A DNA stretch of 10,285 nt from SURF-21 sp964510515. Its GTDB lineage: Bacteria; Actinomycetota; Geothermincolia; Geothermincolales; RBG-13-55-18. Location: contig CAZEAU010000047.1 of the NCBI GenBank assembly GCA_964510515.1, positions 1 to 10,285 on the forward strand, in the 5' to 3' direction. The notes beneath the pieces were generated by a model. The model was given only the letters and a program-made list of their open reading frames with translations, ran no database searches and had not been told where the DNA came from. Made by a program: the position numbers and the translations under genes. This document shows, piece by piece, positions 1 to 7,480 of this stretch. Each line of letters begins with the position of its first letter. Within the stretch, counting starts at the first letter, position 1.

Positions 1-145
1 TCGCGGCTCGGAGGCAAAACGCGAGCCCATGCGGCGGGCTGAAGAGAGAGCCGGGCTGGGCAGACGTTGAGATATGAAGAGAGTAAGAGGGAGCGGAGAA
101 GGGCAGACGCTGCGGATGGTGGAAAGGGCAAGGTGGGCAAACGAC

Positions 146-204
146 GGTCCTTTAAGACCTGCGAGTGCGGAGCGAGGGCCGCGCCCCCGGTTACGCCACA
201 AGCA
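146..204. repeat. Direct repeat, copy 1
   Basis: The first 45 bases (146-190) are identical to 274-318. They start ggtcctttaagacc and end with the GC-rich ggccgcgcccccgg. After a 5-base divergent gap the match resumes with ccacaagca (196-204). The start has short inverted arms, ggtc and gacc, around ctttaa. The start-to-start distance is 128 bases. I do not recognise the family. Confidence 0.9.
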
Positions 205-207
205 ATT

Positions 208-231
208 CCCGGGAGCCGGGGGCCTGCCCGA
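208..231. repeat. GC-rich dispersed element, left copy
   Basis: A 24-base block that matches 10178-10201 with a single mismatch (g215 against c10185). It contains cccggg followed by ccgggggcctgcccga, and its self-complementary runs of C and G could form small hairpins. It lies between the two long direct repeats. Two copies about 10 kb apart in the same orientation, both in non-coding DNA, suggest a dispersed intergenic (REP-like) element, but GC-rich low complexity raises the chance level somewhat. Confidence 0.6.
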
Positions 232-273
232 AGCGACATTCGCGAGCAGTGTGCGCGAGAGAAGGCAGATGCC

Positions 274-333
274 GGTCCTTTAAGACCTGCGAGTGCGGAG
301 CGAGGGCCGCGCCCCCGGATCTCACCACAAGCA
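274..333. repeat. Direct repeat, copy 2
   Basis: Second copy of the 45-base perfect repeat (274-318), followed by a 6-base divergent gap and then the same ccacaagca (325-333). It lies in the same orientation as copy 1. The sequence between the copies (about 70-83 bases) does not recur after copy 2, so this is not a simple tandem array. Confidence 0.9.
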
Positions 334-376
334 CATCCGCCCCCGGTCCCGTGCCGCACGCAAAAGGGAGGGGTAG

Positions 377-407
377 CAAAGGGGAGGGGCAAAGCCCCTC
401 CCCTTTG
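377..407 (-). terminator. groEL terminator hairpin
   Basis: A perfect inverted repeat with 14-base arms (377-390, caaaggggaggggc, and 394-407) around a 3-base loop starts 14 bases after the groEL stop codon. A weaker copy of the pyrimidine-rich arm, ending in tttt, follows on the minus strand at 362-374. There is no clean U-run straight after the stem, so it may act as a partly intrinsic terminator or as an mRNA 3'-end stabiliser. Stem length and position make a role at the groESL transcript end very likely. Confidence 0.75.
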
Positions 408-420
408 AAGTTACTCTAAC

Positions 421-2049
<1,629 letters not shown>

Positions 2050-2098
2050 TTCCTCATTCTCCTCCTCTTAAGGGTTTTTCCTATGCCCAGGATGGGTT

Positions 2099-2401
2099 TT
2101 ACTTCTTCTTCCCCGTCTTCTCGACCACGGCGAGGATGTCGCGCTCGCTGAGGATGAGGTGCTCCTCTCCCCCGATCTTCACTTCCGTGCCCCCGTACTT
2201 GGAGTAGATAATGGTATCTCCCTCCTTGACGTCCAGGGGATAGTATTTGCCCTCCTCCCATCTCCCCGGACCGACGGCTATCACCGTGCCCTCCTGGGGC
2301 TTCTCCTTGGCGGTATCGGGTATCACCAGTCCGGATGGGGTTCTTTCCTCTCCCTCGCCCGGCTTGACGATCACCCGGTCACCCAAAGGCCTGAGTTTCA
2401 T
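2099..2401 (-). CDS. groES: Co-chaperonin GroES (Hsp10)
   Basis: This 100-residue protein forms the heptameric lid of the GroEL chamber. The family N-terminus (MKLRPLGDRVIVKP) is present, followed by the mobile loop (about 17-32, containing SGLVIPDTA), which docks on the GroEL apical domain. The later GDTIIYSKYGGTEVK block and the C-terminal ILAVVE strand are also typical. The last three residues are all lysine. The ATG is supported by GGAGGG eight bases upstream (2410-2415). It is the first gene of the groESL operon. Its leader is long, about 136 bases from the predicted start of transcription, and contains one full CIRCE operator and overlaps a second. No repressor gene hrcA is present in the window. 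Confidence 0.98.
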   Translation of the reverse strand: MKLRPLGDRVIVKPGEGEERTPSGLVIPDTAKEKPQEGTVIAVGPGRWEEGKYYPLDVKEGDTIIYSKYGGTEVKIGGEEHLILSERDILAVVEKTGKKK

Positions 2402-2461
2402 TTACACATCCCTCCAATCCTCGTCTCCTCCCGCCAGTACACAACCGGCAGCGAATCCTCC

Positions 2462-2488
2462 CCGGCACTCAAAACATATGAGTGCTGG
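2462..2488 (-). promoter_or_regulatory. CIRCE operator, promoter-distal copy
   Basis: The arms ccggcactc (2462-2470) and gagtgctgg (2480-2488) are separated by exactly 9 bases. The arms pair except at one position and match the CIRCE consensus TTAGCACTC-N9-GAGTGCTAA at the GCACTC/GAGTGC core. CIRCE is the binding site of the heat-shock repressor HrcA. This copy lies inside the predicted leader, about 60 bases before the groES start codon, a position where CIRCE can also affect mRNA stability. Confidence 0.9.
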
Positions 2489-2507
2489 CGCTTGCCGGCT
2501 TAAATTA

Positions 2508-2534
2508 CTGGCACTCTCCATGCTTGAGTGCCAA
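2508..2534 (-). promoter_or_regulatory. CIRCE operator, promoter-proximal copy
   Basis: The arms ctggcactc (2508-2516) and gagtgccaa (2526-2534) flank a 9-base spacer. The GCACTC/GAGTGC core is exact apart from consensus T-to-C changes in the flanks, and the arms differ at one outer base. It starts ten bases after the TATAAT box in the direction of transcription, so HrcA bound here would sit just beyond the predicted start site and block RNA polymerase. It is separate from, and 19 bases away from, the other CIRCE copy. Confidence 0.9.
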
Positions 2535-2544
2535 GAACGAGAAT

Positions 2545-2588
2545 ATTATACCGTTTGCAAAAACGCAAGGGTTTTTTTCGCTTTTTTT
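2545..2588 (-). promoter_or_regulatory. groESL promoter with A-tract (UP-like) element
   Basis: On the minus strand there is a perfect TATAAT (2550 to 2545), predicting a start of transcription near 2538. No good -35 hexamer lies at 16-18 bases. TTGCGT (2568-2563) is only 12 bases away. Two runs of seven A (2588-2582 and 2578-2572) begin exactly 10 bases apart, at about -50 to -44 and -40 to -34, which is where an UP element contacts the alpha subunits of RNA polymerase. The A-tracts may compensate for the weak -35. The -10 call is firm; the rest is inference. Confidence 0.7.
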
Positions 2589-2619
2589 CCGGCCCCGAAA
2601 ACCCCCGCCAGCCGCATTC

Positions 2620-2650
2620 CCCCGGGTCCGGAAAAACCGTGCTCCCGGGG
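2620..2650 (-). terminator. Possible tsaD 3' hairpin
   Basis: Inverted arms ccccggg (2620-2626) and cccgggg (2644-2650) lie just after the tsaD stop, with a further three pairs inside (2629-2631 with 2637-2639). No U-run follows on the minus strand, so intrinsic termination is doubtful. It could separate the tsaD transcript from the groESL promoter. Confidence 0.3.
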
Positions 2651-2663
2651 CTTCTGGCCCCCT

Positions 2664-3692
2664 TCAGCCGCTCCCGAGCGGGAGCACGGCGGCGGCGTCG
2701 ACGTCGAGCGGCGAGATGTCGCCCTCATCGAGCATACGCCGCCCCAGGGCGGCGACCATGGCCGCGTTGTCGGCGCACAGGCGGGGGGGCGGATAATACA
2801 GCGCTATGCCCTTTTTCCGCAGCGCCGCGCCCAGGGCCTCCCTCAGGCAACGGTTGGCCGCGACCCCGCCCGCCAGCGCCACTCTGTCCACGCCGGTCTC
2901 GGCGGCCGCCCGCATTATCTTGTGCACCTGAACCTCCACCACCGCCGCCTGAAAGGAAGCGGCCATATCCTCTACGCGCACTTCCTCCCCCCTTTCCCGC
3001 ATCCTCCTGACGTGGTTGATGACCGCCGTTTTCAGCCCTGAGAGCGAGAAGTTATAGGTGCCGTCGTGCATGAGGGCACGCGGGAAAGAGACGGCGCGGG
3101 GGTCACCGCGCCGCGAGAGGCGGTCGATGAGCGGCCCCCCGGGGTAACCCAGGCCCAGGAAACGCGCCACCTTGTCGTAGGCTTCTCCGGCCGCGTCATC
3201 CAGGGTCTCCCCCAGCACGTGGTAAACACGATGTGCCGGCATATGGGCGAGAAGGGTATGTCCCCCCGAGACCACGAAAGCGAGAAGGGGCGGTTCGAGC
3301 TGCGGAAAATGCAGGAAGTCGGCGTAGATATGCGCCTCCAGGTGATTGACGGCGAGCAGGGGGAGGCCCAGCGCGAAGGAGAGGGCCTTGGCGGCGGTCA
3401 AGCCCACGAGCAGGGCTCCGATCAGGCCCGGCCCCCTGGTGACCGCCACCGCCTCGAGGTCGTCCCAAGAGGCTCCCGCCTCGCGCAGCGTCTCCCGCAG
3501 CGCCGGGAGCAGGGCCTCCAGGTGAGCACGGCTCGCCAGCTCCGGCACCACTCCCCCGTAGCGCGCATGCAGTTCCGCCTGGGAGGATATGACCAGAGAG
3601 AGCACTTCGTCTTTGCCGCGCAGAAGCGCCGTAGAGGTCTCGTCGCACGAGGTCTCTATACCCAGCACCAGCTCCCCTACCCTACCCGCCAT
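2664..3692 (-). CDS. tsaD: tRNA N6-threonylcarbamoyladenosine transferase TsaD
   Basis: TsaD (Kae1/YgjD/Gcp) moves the threonylcarbamoyl group from threonylcarbamoyl-AMP to N6 of A37 in tRNAs that read ANN codons, giving t6A. The 342-residue length is standard. The ASKHA-fold start GIETSCDETS is at 11-20, and TRGPGLIGALLVG lies around residue 85. The metal-binding HLEAH is at 117-121 (H117, H121), SGGHT at 142-146, LAGGVAANRCLREAL at 273-287, and the late metal ligand Asp in CADNAAM at D308. Nothing essential appears missing. Its ATG overlaps the end of rimI by 11 bases, so translation is probably coupled. It is the last gene of the fmdB-udg-tsaE-tsaB-rimI-tsaD run, next to its partners TsaB and TsaE. 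Older annotation as a glycoprotease is not supported by current knowledge of the family. Confidence 0.98.
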   Translation of the reverse strand: MAGRVGELVLGIETSCDETSTALLRGKDEVLSLVISSQAELHARYGGVVPELASRAHLEALLPALRETLREAGASWDDLEAVAVTRGPGLIGALLVGLTAAKALSFALGLPLLAVNHLEAHIYADFLHFPQLEPPLLAFVVSGGHTLLAHMPAHRVYHVLGETLDDAAGEAYDKVARFLGLGYPGGPLIDRLSRRGDPRAVSFPRALMHDGTYNFSLSGLKTAVINHVRRMRERGEEVRVEDMAASFQAAVVEVQVHKIMRAAAETGVDRVALAGGVAANRCLREALGAALRKKGIALYYPPPRLCADNAAMVAALGRRMLDEGDISPLDVDAAAVLPLGSG

Positions 3693-4188
3693 CTCCGCCC
3701 CTTTCCAGGATATCTCCCAGGAACCTGCGGTATCGAGGCGAGGTTAGGTCCTCCGTCCACATGATGAGCGCGTTCTCCATGTTGTCGAGGTAATAGTGCC
3801 TGCGTTCCCCCGTCACCCGAAATCCGAGAGACCCGTAGAGCCCGATGGCCGCCCGGTTGGACTCCCTGACCTCCAGGGTGAGGAAACGCGCCCCCATGCC
3901 CGCGGAGGCGGTCATCAACTCGAGCAGCAGGCGCGTTCCCAGGCCGCGCCTCCGCATGTCCTCCCTCACCGCCAGGGTCATGACGTGGGCCTCTTCCAGG
4001 ATGAGCAGCGTGCCCCCGTAGGCGGCCAGGCGGCCGCTGCAGCGGGCCGCCAGGTAGCACCCATCCCCCTTTTCCAGCTCATGCAGGTACATCCCCCTGG
4101 TCCAGGGAGTGCTGAAGGCCTGCGCCTCGATCTCCATCACTGCGTCCAGGTCCTCGACCACCATGGGCCCGATGTGCAGCCCTTTCAT
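3682..4188 (-). CDS. rimI: RimI-type GNAT N-acetyltransferase
   Basis: A 168-residue GNAT-fold acetyltransferase. Its best-studied relative acetylates the N-terminal alanine of ribosomal protein S18 using acetyl-CoA. Visible marks are the N-terminal VEDLDAVMEIEAQAFSTPW block, the acetyl-CoA pyrophosphate loop RRRGLGTRLL in the middle, and the family signature LEVRESNRAAIGLYGSLGF followed by RRHYYLDNMENALIM. After this comes a charged tail of about 20 residues. The open frame extends far upstream, but the ATG at 4188 has GGGAGGG a few bases before it and makes an ATGA overlap with the tsaB stop. The position between tsaB and tsaD is a common arrangement, and it favours the RimI name over a generic GNAT. 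Its exact substrate here is inferred. Confidence 0.93.
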   Translation of the reverse strand: MKGLHIGPMVVEDLDAVMEIEAQAFSTPWTRGMYLHELEKGDGCYLAARCSGRLAAYGGTLLILEEAHVMTLAVREDMRRRGLGTRLLLELMTASAGMGARFLTLEVRESNRAAIGLYGSLGFRVTGERRHYYLDNMENALIMWTEDLTSPRYRRFLGDILERGGDGG

Positions 4189-4886
4189 CCCGTTCCCTCC
4201 CCGCTGCGCCCGCGCGCATCCGGTCTGCGGAGGTAGAGGGGCATGAGCGCTAAGGGGTCCACCACCTCGCCGCGCCGGTATGCCATCCGGCACAGCCGCG
4301 CGAGGCCCTCCGCCCGCGGCGCCTCCCGGCCCGACTCCCGCATCCCCTCGGGCCAGGCGCCGGGATATGCCGCTATACCGTTGCCGATGCCGACGGCGCC
4401 GCCATGCGCCCGCATCCACTCCGCGAGGGCAGCCGCGGCGTCTTGCGGCGGGGCGGCGCGGGGCGGCGCCTCCGCCTCGGGATAACCCTCGCGCATGCGG
4501 TAGATGGCATGATAGACCTCTCCCCTGCGGGCGTCGATGGCCGCAAACACCGCCTGGTCTCCCCCGGGCTCGCCCGCCGCGGTGACCATGAGGCTGTCCG
4601 GTGCCACCAGGGGAACGGCGAGCGCGCAGGCCAGCGCCTTGGCCGCAGTCACCGCCACCCTGATCCCGGTGAAAGAACCCGGGCCCCTGCCCACACCGAG
4701 CAGGGAGATGTCCCGCGCCTCGATCCCCGCCTCGCCGGCCAGCATCGTCGCGACCACGAAGAGGCGGGACACGCGGGAAGCCCCCTCCACCTCCCCGCAC
4801 AGCGATGTTCCGGGCCCGTCCACGACCACCACCCCCCTGGGGGTGGAAAGGTCGAAGGCCAGCAGCCACGGCTTATCCTTTCCCAT
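4185..4886 (-). CDS. tsaB: tRNA t6A biosynthesis protein TsaB
   Basis: TsaB (YeaZ) is the catalytically inactive ASKHA partner that dimerises with TsaD and holds the bacterial t6A complex together. The product is 233 residues, a usual length. WLLAFDLST (7-15) opens the fold and GVGRGPGSFTGIRVA (64-78) is the hallmark segment, followed by AAKALA and a C-terminal PLYLRRPDA typical of TsaB. The ATG at 4886 is chosen because it starts the homologous part and has GGGAGG nine bases upstream (4896-4901); longer in-frame starts add an unrelated arginine-rich peptide. The gene overlaps tsaE by 14 bases and rimI by 4. The His-containing motif often seen after the first strands (HSE-like) is replaced by RVSRLFV, a minor divergence. 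Confidence 0.95.
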   Translation of the reverse strand: MGKDKPWLLAFDLSTPRGVVVVDGPGTSLCGEVEGASRVSRLFVVATMLAGEAGIEARDISLLGVGRGPGSFTGIRVAVTAAKALACALAVPLVAPDSLMVTAAGEPGGDQAVFAAIDARRGEVYHAIYRMREGYPEAEAPPRAAPPQDAAAALAEWMRAHGGAVGIGNGIAAYPGAWPEGMRESGREAPRAEGLARLCRMAYRRGEVVDPLALMPLYLRRPDARGRSGEGTG

Positions 4887-5373
4887 CCTCCCCGCCCTCC
4901 CGCGGCATCTCACATATGCGGCGAGACCATGCGTCCCCCCGCGGGGTGAACACCAGGCGCCTGTCGTCGTCGCCCGCGCCGAACTCGAAGCGCACCTCCA
5001 GCCTCTCCATGGCGAAGAAGCCGGGGGCGCGCGCTCCCCACTCCACCAGGAGCACGCCATCTCCCTCCGCGTACTCCTCCATGCCCATGGAGAAGAGGTC
5101 GGCGTCGCCCTGCAGGCGATAGGCGTCGAGGTGATAGAGGGGCATCCTGCCGCGGTACTCGCGCAGAAGCGTGAAGGTGGGGCTCACCACCTGCTCGCGC
5201 ACCCCCAATCCGCGTGCGACCCCCTGCGCGAAACAGGTCTTTCCCGCCCCCAGGCCCCCGTCCAGCAGCACCACGTCGCCAGGAAGCAGGAGCGAGGACA
5301 GGGCTTGCCCCAGCCTCTGCGTCTCCCCGGCGCTGCGCGAGAAATACACGCGGTCGCAGCGGTCGAATCGCAT
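4873..5373 (-). CDS. tsaE: tRNA t6A biosynthesis ATPase TsaE
   Basis: TsaE (YjeE) is the P-loop ATPase that binds the TsaB-TsaD complex and is needed for multiple turnover of t6A synthesis. The 166-residue protein has a Walker A loop GGLGAGKT (39-46), the SPTFTLLREY segment (64-73), HLDAYRL (81-87) and LLVEWG (108-113), all in family order. The ATG at 5373 is preceded by GGTGA at a spacing of eight. A GTG four codons upstream (5385-5383) with GGAAGG before it is a fair alternative. The gene begins 55 bases after the uracil-DNA glycosylase stop and overlaps tsaB by 14 bases. The last 20 or so residues are rich in Arg, Glu and Gly and may be disordered. Confidence 0.95.
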   Translation of the reverse strand: MRFDRCDRVYFSRSAGETQRLGQALSSLLLPGDVVLLDGGLGAGKTCFAQGVARGLGVREQVVSPTFTLLREYRGRMPLYHLDAYRLQGDADLFSMGMEEYAEGDGVLLVEWGARAPGFFAMERLEVRFEFGAGDDDRRLVFTPRGDAWSRRICEMPREGGEDGKG

Positions 5374-5428
5374 ATTTTCTTTCACCCGGCTTCCTTCCTG
5401 GAGCTTGCATGCCGTGAGCGGCGAAGGG

Positions 5429-6085
5429 CTAGAAAAGGCCCATCTGTTCGGGCTCTTCCGCGGGCGCGGCCGCGTTCTCCGCGGCAACCTCCTCTTCCTC
5501 CCGCCAGCGCTTTCTCTCCGCATCCAGGTATTCCCGCAGGCGCTGGAAGTCCTCGAGGAGAGTGCTTTTCAGCGGGGGCTTGTGCAGCGCAGCCGCGGGA
5601 TGAAAGAGCGGCACGTAAGCCAGACCCCCTTTGCGCATCAATTTGCCGTGTATCCGGGTTATCCCGGTGCCGCCGCCAAGCAGGGTCCTGGTGGCGTGAT
5701 TGCCCAGGGTGCAGATGATACGCGGTGCGATCAACTCGATCTGCTTGAAAAGAAACGGGGTGCAGGTGGAGAGCTCCTGGGGGAGGGGGTCGCGGTTCTC
5801 GGGCGGACGGCATTTCAAGGTGTTCGATATATAGACCTGGGAACGCGACAGCCCGATGGACCCCAGGAGCTGGTCGAGCAGCCGGCCCGCCGGGCCCACG
5901 AAAGGCACGCCCTGCCGGTCCTCGTGGAACCCCGGGGCCTCCCCGACGAACATGATCTCGGCGTGCTCGTCTCCCGCCCCCGGCACCGGGTTGTTCCGCG
6001 TCGCGCCCAGCTCGCAGCGTCCGCACTTCCTGATCGCTTCGTAGAGCTCGGCGAGAGTGGCCGCCTTCTCCCATTCCTCCGTCAT
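5429..6085 (-). CDS. Family 4 uracil-DNA glycosylase (Fe-S type)
   Basis: This enzyme removes uracil arising from cytosine deamination in DNA and starts base excision repair. The 218-residue protein matches family 4 (UdgA/TTUDGA) throughout. Four cysteines fit the [4Fe-4S] pattern: C21 and C24 (KCGRCELG), C92 (KCRPPENR) and C108, sixteen residues later. The active-site block GEAPGFHEDRQGVPFVGPAG begins at residue 48, and the second motif is HPAA (162-165). After the catalytic domain there is a Glu/Ala-rich linker (about 195-213) and the protein ends exactly with QMGLF (214-218), which fits the QxxLF sliding-clamp-binding pattern. The ATG at 6085 begins the family homology and has AGGTGA four bases upstream. 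It lies 8 bases after the zinc-ribbon gene and ahead of tsaE, so it is probably cotranscribed with both. Confidence 0.96.
   Translation of the reverse strand: MTEEWEKAATLAELYEAIRKCGRCELGATRNNPVPGAGDEHAEIMFVGEAPGFHEDRQGVPFVGPAGRLLDQLLGSIGLSRSQVYISNTLKCRPPENRDPLPQELSTCTPFLFKQIELIAPRIICTLGNHATRTLLGGGTGITRIHGKLMRKGGLAYVPLFHPAAALHKPPLKSTLLEDFQRLREYLDAERKRWREEEEVAAENAAAPAEEPEQMGLF
5432..5446 (-). other. C-terminal QMGLF, putative beta-clamp-binding peptide
   Basis: These five codons are the last of the uracil-DNA glycosylase. Q-M-G-L-F agrees with the consensus clamp-binding pentapeptide (QLxLF-like) found in bacterial polymerases and repair proteins. It is tethered by an acidic, alanine-rich linker of about 20 residues, the usual layout for a flexible clamp-interaction tail. 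Binding itself is inferred. Confidence 0.6.
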
Positions 6086-6093
6086 GGCCTCAC

Positions 6094-6330
6094 CTAGTGG
6101 GAACAGCCGCTGCAGCTCGCCGCGGTGCAGGAGGCACAGGAAGAGGAACCCGCCGAGGAGCGGAGGTCCCCCGCGGAGGCACTTCCGCTCTTGAACCCGA
6201 AGGATGAGAGAAGTTTCCTGATCGTCTTCTCCCCGCACAGCGCACAGCATTCGGCCTCGTCGGACATGCTGCGCGCGAAATGCTCGAACCTCTCGCCGCA
6301 AGCCTCGCATCTATATTCGTAAAAAGGCAT
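6094..6330 (-). CDS. FmdB-family zinc ribbon protein
   Basis: A 78-residue protein that starts MPFYEYRCEACGERFE, the hallmark of the FmdB-type putative regulatory zinc ribbon family. Two cysteine pairs, C8/C11 and C29/C32 (CALCG), should bind one zinc ion; an extra C28 precedes the second pair. The conserved KLLSSFGFKS follows at about 39-48. The tail is Ser/Cys-rich, with four more cysteines (C65, C68, C73, C76) before a final His, as in many relatives. Function is unknown for the family; an early link to formamidase regulation gave the name. The ATG has a strong AAGGAGGAGG upstream. The gene heads the unit that continues into the glycosylase, tsaE, tsaB, rimI and tsaD. Confidence 0.93.
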   Translation of the reverse strand: MPFYEYRCEACGERFEHFARSMSDEAECCALCGEKTIRKLLSSFGFKSGSASAGDLRSSAGSSSCASCTAASCSGCSH

Positions 6331-6365
6331 TCTCGCCCTCCTCCTTCATCTTCCTTCTCAAGCCC

Positions 6366-6395
6366 ATTTTAAGCGCAGACGGCTCGGGCGGGCAA
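6366..6395 (-). promoter_or_regulatory. Candidate promoter for fmdB-udg-tsaEB-rimI-tsaD
   Basis: On the minus strand, TTGCCC (6395-6390, four of six matches to TTGACA) and TAAAAT (6371-6366, five of six matches to TATAAT) are 18 bases apart. The predicted start of transcription is about 30 bases before the fmdB start codon. The upstream gene ends at 6468, leaving a 137-base gap, which is the widest within the block 2664-10059 and a reasonable place for a transcription-unit boundary. Confidence 0.5.
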
Positions 6396-6467
6396 TGAAA
6401 CCCGTCATGGAGGGCGCGGACGGGGGGCTGCGCTACCGCCCGGGGCGGGAGCGTTTATCCCCGACCT

Positions 6468-7415
6468 TCAGGCCAGGTCCGCACAGGCGGGAATGCCCGC
6501 CACCGACCGCGCGTGCAGGACGGCGCCGCGCACGGCGCGCGCCATGATCGTCGCTCCCAGCACGCCCACCATGTCCGCTGAGGCCTCCACCGCGCCAGTG
6601 GCGGCGGCGAAGACCAGGTCACCATCAAGCTTGGTGTGGCAGGGGTTTATGGCCCGGGCGAAGCCGTCATGGGCCTTCTGGGCCACCCAGTTGGCGTCGC
6701 TCTTGCTCAACCTGGCGTTGGTCACGATCACGCCCAGGGTGGTGTTGGTGAGGGGAGGGGGCCCCGCGGCCGCTCCCAGCATTTTTTCCAGGCAGGCCTC
6801 GGTGCGCGCGAACCCGCCCCCGGCCGCGCGGGCTCCCGCGATGACCTCGCCCCTTTCGTCCACCACGTCGCCGAAGGCGTTCACCACCGCCAGGGCGTAA
6901 ACCTTGAGCTCGCCGCTCTCGAAACAGGCGGTCCCCAGCCCGCTCTTGGTGCAACCCGCGGCGCCGAAGAGCATGCCCACCGCGGCCCCCGTTCCCGCCC
7001 CCACATTGCCCTGCCTGTTCATATCCTGCGAGGCGTCCCGGCAGGCGCGGTAACCCATCTCGGCGTCCGGCCGCGCCGCCGCATCTCCGATAGCGAGGTC
7101 GAAGATGACCGCGGCGGGCACGATGGGCACGCGTACCACCCCGGTATCGAACCCTATTCCCTTTTCTTCCAGGTACCTGACCACGCCCACGCTGGCGGCG
7201 AGTCCGAAGGCGCTCCCCCCGCTGAGCACGAAGGCGTGCACCTCCTCGACCAGGTTCACGGGGTTCAAGAGGTCCGTCTCTCGCGTTCCGGGCGCCCCGC
7301 CCCGCACGTCCACGCCCCCCTTGCTCCCCGCAGGCAGCAGGACCACCGTGCAGCCGGTCAGGCCCACCGCGTCCTGCGCATGACCCACCTTCACCCCGTC
7401 GATAGCAAAGGACAT
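6468..7415 (-). CDS. S58 (DmpA/P1-type) aminopeptidase
   Basis: A member of the N-terminal nucleophile family of self-cleaving aminopeptidases related to DmpA and beta-peptidyl aminopeptidases. The 315 residues are the usual size. Seen in order: VGHAQD near the start, DVRGGAPGTRETD (36-48), LSGGSAFGLAAS (64-75), GNVGAGTGAAVG (136-147), then NTTLGVIVTNARL (224-236). By family analogy the precursor should cut itself between N224 and T225, leaving Thr225 as the nucleophile of the small subunit. The native substrate is unknown; such enzymes release N-terminal D- or beta-amino acids from peptides or act on small amides. No signal peptide is seen, so it is probably cytosolic. ATG 7415 is chosen because it starts the conserved region; its ribosome site (GGGGGA) is weak. 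A TTG at 7484 that overlaps the previous stop is less likely. Confidence 0.93.
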   Translation of the reverse strand: MSFAIDGVKVGHAQDAVGLTGCTVVLLPAGSKGGVDVRGGAPGTRETDLLNPVNLVEEVHAFVLSGGSAFGLAASVGVVRYLEEKGIGFDTGVVRVPIVPAAVIFDLAIGDAAARPDAEMGYRACRDASQDMNRQGNVGAGTGAAVGMLFGAAGCTKSGLGTACFESGELKVYALAVVNAFGDVVDERGEVIAGARAAGGGFARTEACLEKMLGAAAGPPPLTNTTLGVIVTNARLSKSDANWVAQKAHDGFARAINPCHTKLDGDLVFAAATGAVEASADMVGVLGATIMARAVRGAVLHARSVAGIPACADLA

Positions 7416-7480
7416 GGTTCCCCCGCCTTCCTGCCGGCTTATACGCCCCGGCTCATCAATGCGCGTCCTGCCGCCCTCCC

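Larger units (their letters stand above)
1..420. other. Non-coding region with direct repeats, downstream of groEL
   Basis: No credible gene is seen in these 420 bases. Open frames exist on both strands, but they run through the repeated DNA, so their predicted proteins contain the same peptide in different frames and look like no known family. What the stretch does hold is a pair of long direct repeats (146-204 and 274-333), a GC-rich element also found at the right end of the window (208-231), a purine-rich section (about 41-140) with short repeats such as gggcagacg at 58 and 101, and the groEL terminator hairpin (377-407). The region looks like a repeat-laden intergenic spacer. It continues past the left edge, so a gene further left cannot be excluded. 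Confidence 0.6.

Noticed and set aside
146..333. CRISPR array
   Set aside because: Only two repeat copies of 45 bases or more, a roughly 70-83 base interval instead of a 30-40 base spacer, and no cas genes in the window.
67..419. Short open frames across the left non-coding region
   Set aside because: They run through the 45-base repeats, so the same peptides appear in different frames, and none has a convincing ribosome site or homology. The DNA is better explained as repeats.
2551..2588. Plus-strand intrinsic terminator made of the two T-runs
   Set aside because: There is only a weak four-base stem (ttgc/gcaa) before the T-runs and no plus-strand gene to terminate. The same bases are better read as A-tracts upstream of the groESL promoter.
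4189..4869. N-terminal extension of the rimI frame giving a 395-residue protein
   Set aside because: The extension is an out-of-frame reading of tsaB, rich in Gly and Arg. The ATG at 4188 has a good ribosome site and starts the GNAT homology.
6410..6450. Terminator after the S58 peptidase
   Set aside because: The GC-rich segment around ccgccccgggcgg gives only a stem of about five pairs and no U-run follows on the minus strand, so I do not call it.
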